Part shown: positions 56,389 through 64,000 of the stretch, one piece after another
Numbering within the stretch: position 1 is the stretch's first letter
How the letters are laid out: the number at the start of each line of letters is the position of its first letter
Source: Oxalobacter sp.
GTDB taxonomy: Bacteria > Pseudomonadota > Gammaproteobacteria > Burkholderiales > Burkholderiaceae_D
Direction: 5' to 3'
Length of the DNA stretch: 64,000 bases
Assembly (NCBI GenBank): GCA_003605115.1
Contig: QZKY01000013.1
Coordinates: 62,001 to 126,000, forward strand
Made by a program: the position numbers and the translations under genes
Notes under the pieces: model-generated
What the model was told of the DNA's origin: nothing
Seen by the model: only the letters and a program-made list of their open reading frames with translations
Database searches by the model: none

Positions 56389-57114
56389 CTACGGCTGGCT
56401 TCGCTTTCGGGTGATGTAGCGCGTCGATGTCTGCTGCGCGCAATCAACGCATGGCTTGTAATGCACAAGCTCCCCGAATCGCGGATCCGTATAAAGCTTG
56501 TACAGGAAGGATTGGATCGCGGGCATCATGGCTTCGGCTGCATTGGTGCAGGTTTTCTCCGCCATGATCGCCAACGGGAAAGCATATTCGTGAACAACAA
56601 CCAGCGGTGCCTTGCCCCGCTCCCTCAGGGTCATACGCATGAGCCATTTGCCCGTGCCAAACAGCTTGTAGTCCAGTGTGCTGAAATTCATCTCATCGAG
56701 CGCGGCGTGCACGCGATATTTTTTTGACCCCATCAAGCCTGACGCCTTCAATTCCTGGTTCATCGCTGATTCGATGAGATAAGAAAACGGCTTTTTGTTC
56801 GTCCCGTAGATGAGATGGGTGGCTCTGCAATTGAGAGCCTTGGCTTCGTTTTTTGAGTGCGCAAAGATGACGCGCTTCATCGCCACACCCTCGCCCTCTG
56901 CCCGCTTCAAAATCGCAATGTTGCGCTCAGACGACAAGTATTTGTTCAAGGTGTAAACATTCCCGCCAGGAATCCGCAAGAGGCTGTCATCATCCCCTGG
57001 AGACGAGACAGTATAGTGCGCCGACCCTTGTACAGCCTCGCCTGTCTGCACAGGCTTTTGTGTGCATGCAGAGAGCAGTGCAACGACAGCAAGCGGAAGC
57101 AAGTTTCGTTTCAT
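56389..57114 (-). CDS. Hypothetical lipoprotein
   Basis: 241 residues with a lipoprotein signal: MKRNLLPLAVVALLSAC, the lipobox LLSAC placing lipidation on Cys17. The mature part has LRIPGGNVYTLNKYLSSERN, a central beta-rich region, and a Cys pair VDCAQQ-like near the end. No known domain recognised. Periplasm-facing, probably outer-membrane anchored. Converges with trpC. Confidence 0.75.
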   Translation of the reverse strand: MKRNLLPLAVVALLSACTQKPVQTGEAVQGSAHYTVSSPGDDDSLLRIPGGNVYTLNKYLSSERNIAILKRAEGEGVAMKRVIFAHSKNEAKALNCRATHLIYGTNKKPFSYLIESAMNQELKASGLMGSKKYRVHAALDEMNFSTLDYKLFGTGKWLMRMTLRERGKAPLVVVHEYAFPLAIMAEKTCTNAAEAMMPAIQSFLYKLYTDPRFGELVHYKPCVDCAQQTSTRYITRKRSQP

Positions 57115-57164
57115 AAGCAGAGTGGAATGAGCAGATGACCTCGTGTGAAATATGATATTCCCCC

Positions 57165-57219
57165 ATAAATAGGGTCAGAGTCAAATTATCTGTCGCAATT
57201 TGACTCTGACCCTATTTAT
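57165..57219. repeat. Dispersed palindromic repeat, copy I
   Basis: Perfect 23-bp inverted repeat (57165-57187 and 57197-57219, arm containing ATAAATAGGGTCAGAGTCAA) around a 9-nt loop. The interior differs from the other copies. The right arm contains the stop codon of the M61 peptidase gene. Confidence 0.95.
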
Positions 57220-59035
57220 TCAGCCATGCATCCTGTGCTTTGGCATCTTTGGCAGATTGTTTCCTGGATTCCAGTTTCGGTTGAGGGGCATTATCTCCCA
57301 TCAACTTCACGTCGAAGGTCATCAACTCGTCGCGTCGGAAAGCGTGCACGGTTACCGTATCGCCCACCGCGTAGCGCGCGAGCAGGGCATCCAGATTACT
57401 GCCGGTCACGCGCAAACCATCGAGCGCAACCAGCACGTCGTGTGCAGAGAGACCGGCCTGGTGCGCCGCGCCGCCTTCATAGACGTGTGCGAGTTTGCAT
57501 TCGCTGCCGCGCGACACCCGTATGTCAAAGCTGGGTTGTCGCTTTTTGCGATTGTCCGTGAAAACAATGCCGAAGGGCGCCAGCAAGCGCGCCAAAGGCA
57601 GATCTTCCGTGCCACGCACGTAGCGATCAAAGAATCGCTTCCATTTGATCCCGCTAACTTCGTCGATCACCGCTTCAACTGCTTCCTCTGTGATGCCGCG
57701 CTGCGTTGTCGGGTTTTCATAAAAATCCTTGCCGTAATGCTGCCATAGGGCGCGCATCACATCGTCCAGCGATTTTTTGCCGCCGGTTTGCTCGCGTATC
57801 GTCAAGTCCACCGCCAACGCCACCAGTGCGCCCTTGGTGTAGTAATTCACTTGTGCATTCGGCGCGTTTTCATCCTGGCGGTAATACTTGATCCAGGCAT
57901 CAAAGCTGGCATCGGCCACGCTCTGTTTCAGACGACCGCTATTGCGCAACACGTTCGTGGCGATGCGTTCAATCCGCTTGAAGTAGGCGGGCACATCGAT
58001 CACGCCACTGCGCACTAGCATCAAATCGTCGTAATAACTGGTGAAGCCTTCGAACAACCATAGCAGCGGAGTGTAATTTTCTTTTTGCAAATCGTAAGGT
58101 ACGAACACGGCAGGCTTGATGCGCTTGACGTGCCAGGTGTGGAAATATTCGTGACTGCACAGGCCGAGAAAGCCGCGGTAACCATCATTCACCTCCGGCT
58201 TGCCTCGCACCGGCAAATCGTTGCGACTGCACAGCAGCGCTGTGGAAGCGCGATGCTCCAGTCCACCGTATCCTTCACCCACTGCCATCACCAGAAAGAC
58301 ATAGCGCTGCATCGGCGCTTGCAGGGTTTTGGGTTCGAAGAGCGCGATCTGCGCTTCGCAGATTTTTTTCAGGTCGGCGCACAGGCGCGCCATGTCCAGT
58401 TTGGGCACGCGACCCGTCACGGCCACTTCGTGTTGCACGCCATGCGCCGTAAAACGTCCGAGCGCGAAGGTGCCCATCTCGACAGGATGATCGACAAGTT
58501 CATCGTAATTCTCTGCGACATAAGTGCCGAAGCCGTGTCGTGGCGCCTTGAGCGTGCGCAAAGATGTCGCGACGCGCCAGTCAGCACAGACCGGATCAGA
58601 CGCACAGCGAATATCCACCACATGCGGTTCCGCTTCACGACCGAGCACGCGCAAGAAAACGCTGGTGCCGTTGAAAAAGCCATGCGTTTGATCGAGGTGC
58701 GCCGTGCGCACGGACAAATCCCAGGCATAGACATCGTAAGTCAGCGTTAGACGACCTTTGCACGGTGCAGCTTGCCAGGTGTCCTTGTCCAGCTTGGTGA
58801 GGGGCACCGCTTGTCCGGCGGACGCTGCACGAATTTCGACAATGTTGCGTGCAAATTCGCGGATCATGTAACTGCCGGGAATCCAGGCAGGCAAGGCAAA
58901 AATTTGGCCGTCAGCGTCGGGCGCGGTGACGCTGACGGTAACGGTGAAGAGATGCGCACCGAGATCTTTCGGGATGATGGTGTAGTCGATGCGGCTGTCT
59001 TGTTTTTTGGATTTTGGTTTGGATTTGGTTTTCAT
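57212..59035 (-). CDS. M61 family glycyl aminopeptidase-like metalloprotease with PDZ domain
   Basis: 607 residues. N-terminal beta domain, then the zinc motif SHEYFHTWHVKRIKP (HEYFH near residue 294) with the third ligand Glu in LLWLFEGFTSYYDDL, and a C-terminal PDZ domain (about 490-580, including AGLSAHDVLVALDGLRV). No signal peptide; the N-terminus is very basic (MKTKSKPKSKK). Cytoplasmic or atypically exported peptidase. The stop codon and the last two codons (Asn-Lys) lie in palindromic repeat I, so the original C-terminus may have been replaced. Confidence 0.9.
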   Translation of the reverse strand: MKTKSKPKSKKQDSRIDYTIIPKDLGAHLFTVTVSVTAPDADGQIFALPAWIPGSYMIREFARNIVEIRAASAGQAVPLTKLDKDTWQAAPCKGRLTLTYDVYAWDLSVRTAHLDQTHGFFNGTSVFLRVLGREAEPHVVDIRCASDPVCADWRVATSLRTLKAPRHGFGTYVAENYDELVDHPVEMGTFALGRFTAHGVQHEVAVTGRVPKLDMARLCADLKKICEAQIALFEPKTLQAPMQRYVFLVMAVGEGYGGLEHRASTALLCSRNDLPVRGKPEVNDGYRGFLGLCSHEYFHTWHVKRIKPAVFVPYDLQKENYTPLLWLFEGFTSYYDDLMLVRSGVIDVPAYFKRIERIATNVLRNSGRLKQSVADASFDAWIKYYRQDENAPNAQVNYYTKGALVALAVDLTIREQTGGKKSLDDVMRALWQHYGKDFYENPTTQRGITEEAVEAVIDEVSGIKWKRFFDRYVRGTEDLPLARLLAPFGIVFTDNRKKRQPSFDIRVSRGSECKLAHVYEGGAAHQAGLSAHDVLVALDGLRVTGSNLDALLARYAVGDTVTVHAFRRDELMTFDVKLMGDNAPQPKLESRKQSAKDAKAQDAWLNK

Positions 59036-59061
59036 CGTCGCCTCTCCTGTTGCGGAACGCA

Positions 59062-59157
59062 GGAAAACCGGGGCGGATAATTGGGGTCAGAGTTTTTTTA
59101 CGCGCAGCGTAAATTACTCTGACCCCAATTATCTTTGACGCTAACCCCGACTTTTCC
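59062..59157. repeat. Dispersed palindromic repeat, copy J, apparently nested in an older copy
   Basis: Inner perfect 18-bp inverted repeat (59076-59093 and 59116-59133, arm GATAATTGGGGTCAGAGT). Outside it, GGAAAACCGGGG (59062-59073) and AACCCCGACTTTTCC (59143-59157) look like the ends of another copy. Confidence 0.85.
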
Positions 59158-59194
59158 GGTGAAGTCGTTGACCTGATATTTTTTCTGCTCTTGA

Positions 59195-59252
59195 AAAAAT
59201 AGGGTCAGAGTAATTTTTTTCTGCGAAAAAATAAACTGCTGACCCCATTTTT
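59195..59252. repeat. Dispersed palindromic repeat, copy K
   Basis: Core 59202-59246, arms AAAAAATAGGGTCAG and CTGACCCCATTTTTT; interior resembles copy A. It abuts the stop codon of metH (59252-59254). Confidence 0.9.
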
Positions 59253-62200
59253 TACAAATTCGGCGCCAGCCAATGTTTCAACATTTCTTCCGGCACGCCG
59301 CGTCGCGCTGCCATGTCCTTCAGCTGATCTGCGCCAATTTTGCCGACGCCGAAAAATTTCGCTTGCGGGTGCGCGAAATAAAATCCGCACACCGATGAGC
59401 CCGGCAACATCGCATATGACTCGGTGAGCCGCATGCCAATTTTTTCGCACTGCAGCAACTTGAACATCTCCGCCTTCACGCTATGCTCCGGACAGGCAGG
59501 ATACCCCGGCGCGGGACGAATGCCGCGATATTTTTCTTTGTGCAAGTCTTCTTTGCTGAAGTGCTCATCATGCGCATACGCCCAAATATCCTTGCGCACC
59601 AGTTCGTGCAGATATTCGGTGAGCGCTTCGACCAGCCGATCTGCCAAAGCCTGCAACATGATTGCACTGTAGTCATCGTCGGATTGCTTGAATGCTTGCA
59701 AGTGCTTCTCAATGCCGATGCCCGTGGTCACTGCAAACAAACCGATGTAATCCGCAATACCGGACGACTTCGGTGCAATGTAATCGGCCAGACAGTGATT
59801 GGGATGTGGCACGCCATCAATCACCGGCTTTTCATTTTGCTGACGCAGACCGTACCAGGTAAAGGCGACTTGCTTGCGGGTTTCATCCGTATAAATTTCA
59901 ATGTCGTCATCGACGCTGTTCGCCGGCATCAAGGCTACCGCCGCATGTGCCGTCAGCCATTTGCCTTCGATGATTTTTGCGAGCATCTCCTGCGCATCCG
60001 CAAAGAGCGCTTTCGCTTCCTCACCGACGACCGGATCGCTCAGGATGGCGGGATAATGCCCGGCCAAATCCCAGGTGTGGAAGAAAGGCCCCCAATCAAT
60101 GTATTGCGCAACCGTCGCCAGATCGGCATTTTTCAGCAAACGCTGCCCGATCAGGGTCGGTTTCTTCGGTGCGTTCGCTCCGACAAAATCGATTTTTTCC
60201 GCATTTGCGCGAGCCTTGAGCAAGGGCAGCATCACCGGCTGACGCTTGCCCGCATGCAGATCGCGCAAGTGCGCGTAATCCGCTGCCGTGTCTTGCACAA
60301 ATTTCTCGCGCTGCCCCTGCGTCAGCAAAGCCTGCGCCACCGCCACCGCACGTGAGGCATCCGCCGTTTGAATAATGGGCCCTTCATAGTGCGGCGCAAT
60401 TTTCACGGCAGTATGTGCACGGCTCGTGGTTGCGCCGCCCACCATCAACGGGATTTTCCGTTCGCGGAAATACGGGTCGCGCTGCATTTCACTGGCCACG
60501 TAAGACATTTCTTCCAGCGAGGGTGTGATCAAACCAGACAGGCACACAATATCGGCTTGTTCTTCTTTCGCCTTTGCCAAAATTTCCGCCGCGGGCACCA
60601 TCACACCCATGTTGACAACTTCGATGTTGTTGCACTGCATGACGACGGCAACAATGTTTTTTCCGATGTCATGTACGTCGCCTTTGACCGTCGCAATAAC
60701 CACTTTGCCTTTCGGCTTGCTCTCGCCGAGCAACTTCTTTTCTTCTTCAATGTGCGGCACGAGGTGCGTGACCGCCTGCTTCATCACGCGCGCGGATTTG
60801 ACGACTTGCGGCAAAAACATTTTGCCCTGGCCAAACAAATCGCCCACCACATTCATGCCTTCCATCAGCGGCCCCTCGATGACGTGAATGGGACGCCCAC
60901 CATTGCTGATGATTTCTTGACGCGCCGCTTCCGTATCTTCATCGATCCATTGCGTGATGCCATGCACCAAGGCGTGCGTCAGCCGCTTTTGCACCGGTTC
61001 TTTCCGCCACTCCAGCGTTGCGGCTTCCTGCTTGGCTCCCGACTTGAATTCGGCAGCGATTTCGACCATGCGCTCGGTCGCATCTTCTCTGCGATTCAAG
61101 ACCACATCTTCGACACGCTCGCGCAAGTCTTTCGGAATTTCATCGTACACACCGACCATGCCCGCATTCACAATACCCATTGTCATGCCTGCCTGAATCG
61201 CGTGATACAGGAAGACGGTGTGGATCGCTTCGCGCGCGGGGTCGTTACCACGGAAGCTGAAGCTGACGTTGGACACGCCGCCGCTGATTTTCGCCAAGGG
61301 CAGGTTTTGCTTGATCCAGCGCGTGGCTTCGATGAAGTCCACCGCGTAATTATTGTGTTCGTCGATGCCGGTGGCTATCGCAAAAATGTTCGGATCGAAG
61401 ATGATGTCTTCCGGTGGGAAGCCCACCTGGTTCACCAGCAAATCGTATGCGCGTTTGCAAATGTCGATCTTGCGCTGGAAACTGTCTGCCTGACCGGTTT
61501 CATCGAATGCCATCACAATCACCGCCGCGCCATAACGACGGCATAACTTGGCATGCTCGAGGAAGACGGCTTCGCCTTCCTTCATCGAAATCGAATTGAC
61601 GATGCCCTTGCCTTGCAGGCATTTTAGACCCGCCTCGATCACTTCCCACTTCGACGAATCGAGCATGATCGGCACGCGAGCGATGTCCGGCTCGGAGCCA
61701 ATCAAATTCAAAAAGCGCGTCATCGCCGCAACGGAATCCAGCATCGCTTCATCCATGTTGATGTCGATGACTTGCGCGCCATTTTCAACCTGCTGGCGCG
61801 CGACGGCCAGTGCCTTGTCATACTCTTCGGCGATGATCATGCGCGCGAAGGCTTTCGAGCCGGTCACGTTGGTGCGCTCGCCCACGTTCACGAACAGGGA
61901 ACTGTCGTCGATGATGAAGGGTTCCAGGCCGGAGAGTCGCATCGCCGGTGCAACCGTCGGCACTGTACGCGGTGCAATGTCTTTGATCGATTCTGCTATC
62001 GCGCGAATGTGATCCGGCGTCGTGCCGCAACAGCCGCCCGCGATATTCAACAAACCGCTCTGCGCAAATTCTTTCACCAGCGCTGCTGTATCGGCTGGGC
62101 TTTCATCAAAACCCGTGTCGCTCATCGGGTTCGGCAAACCGGCATTCGGATACAGACACACGAATGTATCTGCAATGCGCGCGATCTCTTCTGCGTAAGG

Positions 62201-63001
62201 GCGCATCAGCGCGGCTCCCAGTGCGCAATTCAATCCGATGGTCAGCGGACGCGCGTGACGCACGGAATGCCAGAATGCCGTCACCGTTTGCCCCGATAAA
62301 ATACGGCCTGACGCGTCCGACACCGTGCCAGAAATCATGATCGGCATGCGCTTGCCGGTTTCTTCAAAGAAGGCATCAATCGCAAAGAGCGCCGCCTTGG
62401 CGTTGAGCGTATCGAAAATTGTCTCGACCATCAAAATGTCCACGCCGCCTTCAACCAGCGCGCGTGTCTGTTCCAGATAAGCCGCGACCAGTTCATCAAA
62501 CGTAACATTGCGCGCGCCCGGATCGTTGACGTCCGGTGAAATCGATGCCGTCTTGGGCGTGGGGCCGATCGCCCCTGCCGCATAACGCGGCCTGTCTTTC
62601 GTCGAATATTTATCGCATGCTGCGCGCGCAAGCTTTGCCGCTTCGAGATTCATTTCGCGCACGAGATGCGCCATGTGGTAATCGTCTTGCGCCGTACTGG
62701 TCGCACCGAAAGTATTCGTTTCAACGATGTCGGCACCCGCCGCCAGATATTGTTCGTGAATTTCTTGAATGATCTGCGGCTGCGTGAGATTCAGCAATTC
62801 GTTGTTGCCTTTCACGAACAACTCGCGCGCACCGGCAGAGGCAGGCGGCGCAAAATCGGCGAAGCGCTTGCCGCGATAGTCGGCTTCCGTCAGCTTGTAG
62901 CGCTGAATCATGGTGCCCATCGCACCATCCAGAATCATGATGCGATGCTTAAGCGTTTCGCGCAATTGCGCTTCGAGTGGAGAAAGTGCGGGGAGTGTCA
63001 T
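59252..63001 (-). CDS. metH: Cobalamin-dependent methionine synthase
   Basis: 1249 residues, full length. Domains in order: homocysteine-binding (1-330, zinc Cys in [11 protein letters not shown]), pterin/methyltetrahydrofolate-binding (about 365-620, [14 protein letters not shown]), B12-binding cap, cobalamin-binding with the axial His in [10 protein letters not shown], and the AdoMet reactivation domain to the C-terminus. Makes methionine from homocysteine. Start ATG 63001 has only a weak ribosome-binding site. A terminator-like hairpin lies just 17 bp upstream. Confidence 0.98.
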   Translation of the reverse strand: MTLPALSPLEAQLRETLKHRIMILDGAMGTMIQRYKLTEADYRGKRFADFAPPASAGARELFVKGNNELLNLTQPQIIQEIHEQYLAAGADIVETNTFGATSTAQDDYHMAHLVREMNLEAAKLARAACDKYSTKDRPRYAAGAIGPTPKTASISPDVNDPGARNVTFDELVAAYLEQTRALVEGGVDILMVETIFDTLNAKAALFAIDAFFEETGKRMPIMISGTVSDASGRILSGQTVTAFWHSVRHARPLTIGLNCALGAALMRPYAEEIARIADTFVCLYPNAGLPNPMSDTGFDESPADTAALVKEFAQSGLLNIAGGCCGTTPDHIRAIAESIKDIAPRTVPTVAPAMRLSGLEPFIIDDSSLFVNVGERTNVTGSKAFARMIIAEEYDKALAVARQQVENGAQVIDINMDEAMLDSVAAMTRFLNLIGSEPDIARVPIMLDSSKWEVIEAGLKCLQGKGIVNSISMKEGEAVFLEHAKLCRRYGAAVIVMAFDETGQADSFQRKIDICKRAYDLLVNQVGFPPEDIIFDPNIFAIATGIDEHNNYAVDFIEATRWIKQNLPLAKISGGVSNVSFSFRGNDPAREAIHTVFLYHAIQAGMTMGIVNAGMVGVYDEIPKDLRERVEDVVLNRREDATERMVEIAAEFKSGAKQEAATLEWRKEPVQKRLTHALVHGITQWIDEDTEAARQEIISNGGRPIHVIEGPLMEGMNVVGDLFGQGKMFLPQVVKSARVMKQAVTHLVPHIEEEKKLLGESKPKGKVVIATVKGDVHDIGKNIVAVVMQCNNIEVVNMGVMVPAAEILAKAKEEQADIVCLSGLITPSLEEMSYVASEMQRDPYFRERKIPLMVGGATTSRAHTAVKIAPHYEGPIIQTADASRAVAVAQALLTQGQREKFVQDTAADYAHLRDLHAGKRQPVMLPLLKARANAEKIDFVGANAPKKPTLIGQRLLKNADLATVAQYIDWGPFFHTWDLAGHYPAILSDPVVGEEAKALFADAQEMLAKIIEGKWLTAHAAVALMPANSVDDDIEIYTDETRKQVAFTWYGLRQQNEKPVIDGVPHPNHCLADYIAPKSSGIADYIGLFAVTTGIGIEKHLQAFKQSDDDYSAIMLQALADRLVEALTEYLHELVRKDIWAYAHDEHFSKEDLHKEKYRGIRPAPGYPACPEHSVKAEMFKLLQCEKIGMRLTESYAMLPGSSVCGFYFAHPQAKFFGVGKIGADQLKDMAARRGVPEEMLKHWLAPNL

Positions 63002-63018
63002 TTCAATTATCCAAATAC

Positions 63019-63052
63019 AAAAAACCCGACCAGCCAGCGAGCAGGTCGGGTT
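63019..63052 (-). terminator. Rho-independent terminator between dsbC and metH
   Basis: On the minus strand AACCCGACC / GGTCGGGTT form a perfect 9-bp stem with a 12-nt loop, followed by six T. It ends dsbC transcription, or may attenuate metH if metH transcription starts before it. Confidence 0.88.
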
Positions 63053-63080
63053 ATCCGTTGCAAGTCTTGCTCAAGGTGAA

Positions 63081-63086
63081 ATTATA
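63081..63086 (-). promoter_or_regulatory. Possible -10 box of metH
   Basis: A perfect TATAAT on the minus strand between dsbC and the terminator. No good -35 hexamer lies at 16-18 bp. If real, transcripts would begin near 63073 and pass through the hairpin before metH. Confidence 0.35.
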
Positions 63087-63128
63087 ACGTCAGATCAACG
63101 GCTTGCGCGACATCTCAGGGCGACCGTC

Positions 63129-63863
63129 TCACTTGCCCTTGGCGAACTTTTCTTCGAACATCTTCGCGTCGATGGCACCAGCAACGCGTGTGCCATCCGT
63201 GAAATAAATTGTTGGCGTCCCATCCACCTTCAGTTTTCTACCCAAATCAAACACTTGCTTGCCCGGATCAGTGCATTTCGCGGAAGCCGCACCAGGCACC
63301 TTGCCTTTCAGCATCCAGTTTTCCCAGGCAGCGTTGCGATTTTTGGCACACCAGATATCCCTGGACTTCTTGGCGGAATCCGGCGACAGGATGTTGTACA
63401 TGAAGGTATAAATCGTGACGTTGTCGAGCGATTTCAGATTTTCTTCCAAGCGCTTGCAATAACCGCAGTTCGGATCGGAAAACACGGCAATGACCCGCGA
63501 ACCATCGCCCTTGACCTTCTTGAGCGCAGCGTCGAAAGGCAATTCTGAAAACGTGATTTTGCTGAGCGACTCCAGGCGCTCCCGCGTCAGGTTTTTGCGG
63601 GTTTTGGTGTCGATGACTTGCCCAATGATGACATAGTCGCCTTTGCCATCCGTGTAGAAAATGTTACCGCCCGACTGCACTTCATAGAGTCCGGCATAAG
63701 ACGTTTTGGAAACGGCATCCACCTTGGTGCCATCGCCCATGTTTTTTTCCAGCGAGGCTTTCACTTCGCTTTCTTCCGGCGTTTGCGCGCAAGCTACCGC
63801 CACGCTCGCCAGCACCAGGGCAAATAAGGTTTTTTTGAAAACATTTTTGAGAAGCTTGTTCAT
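63129..63863 (-). CDS. dsbC: Thiol:disulfide interchange protein DsbC
   Basis: 244 residues. Signal peptide with cleavage after SVAVACA. N-terminal dimerisation domain (about 30-95) and a thioredoxin-fold domain with the active site FSDPNCGYCKRL (CGYC near 133-136) and the cis-proline loop VDGTPTIYF. A second Cys pair is present (IWCAKN, AKCTDP). Periplasmic disulfide isomerase. The 137 bp upstream to the window end show no gene. Confidence 0.95.
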   Translation of the reverse strand: MNKLLKNVFKKTLFALVLASVAVACAQTPEESEVKASLEKNMGDGTKVDAVSKTSYAGLYEVQSGGNIFYTDGKGDYVIIGQVIDTKTRKNLTRERLESLSKITFSELPFDAALKKVKGDGSRVIAVFSDPNCGYCKRLEENLKSLDNVTIYTFMYNILSPDSAKKSRDIWCAKNRNAAWENWMLKGKVPGAASAKCTDPGKQVFDLGRKLKVDGTPTIYFTDGTRVAGAIDAKMFEEKFAKGK

Positions 63864-64000
63864 GACGTTCCTGTTCGGTTAAGACAAGAGGGGTGGAAGC
63901 AACAGAAAAGTTGACCAATTGCCATCAGGCTTTCCCATTCTGCTTGCAATCCTGCGACCAATGCAATGCTGCGACAGTATAGCCTGCATCCCCAGACATG

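Noticed and set aside
63001-63128. Cobalamin or SAH riboswitch upstream of metH
   Set aside because: The gap is too short for a cobalamin riboswitch and the SAH riboswitch core pattern is absent; only a simple terminator hairpin is visible.

Overview
The window is a betaproteobacterial chromosome segment, most likely Burkholderiales and possibly Oxalobacteraceae-like. This rests on gene content and order: divergent dnaA-dnaN-gyrB and rpmH-rnpA-yidD-yidC, ZapD/YacG/CoaE/PilD in one cluster, two M16 peptidases with rsmD-coaD-ferredoxin opposite ftsYEX, SlmA, and a beta-type MnmE. No 16S rRNA is present, so genus is not assignable. The probable replication origin lies between dnaA (leftward) and rpmH (rightward) at about 45.3-45.6 kb.

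Layout. 0-2.2 kb: end of a two-partner-secretion exoprotein and its FhaC/ShlB-type transporter. 2.2-5.4 kb: RNase P RNA, inorganic pyrophosphatase, a cardiolipin synthase and an EEP-family phosphoesterase, all leftward. 5.8-11.7 kb: small HTH protein, photolyase, ArgD/AstC-type aminotransferase, CDF cation transporter, MnmE. 11.7-14.5 kb: two eukaryote-like repeat proteins (DUF4116 and RCC1-like). 14.8-25.6 kb: a c-di-GMP cyclase/phosphodiesterase, ferredoxin-CoaD-RsmD-M16-M16 operon, ftsYEX, and an RMD1/DUF155 membrane protein. 25.8-30.8 kb: two equal-length Sel1-repeat paralogues either side of glutamate dehydrogenase. 30.9-33.7 kb: NTF2-like protein, host-attachment protein, CoA transferase. 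34-39.9 kb: an AT-richer accessory block, all leftward, with a phage-type small protein, MscS channel, DinD, two orphan proteins, a SIR2-like DUF4917 protein and a TIR-domain protein. 39.9-48.1 kb: origin-proximal core. 48.1-56.4 kb: pyrimidine nucleotidase, SlmA, HDOD-GGDEF protein, PilD, CoaE, ZapD, YacG, TrpGDC. 56.4-63.9 kb: lipoprotein, M61 peptidase, MetH and DsbC, all leftward.

Two things stand out. First, a dispersed family of palindromic elements built on GGGGTCAG...CTGACCCC occurs about nine times, plus several half copies. The elements sit almost always at or just after stop codons and in some cases supply the stop codon itself. Second, the accessory block before gyrB looks like a string of leftward genes, several ending next to a copy of the same short motif. 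It carries an adjacent TIR-domain gene and SIR2-like gene, both of families that often act as NAD-degrading anti-phage effectors. No cyclase, integrase or transposase gene was seen, so neither a canonical CBASS/Pycsar system nor an integron explains it. Functions are inferred from sequence patterns read by eye; no database search was possible.
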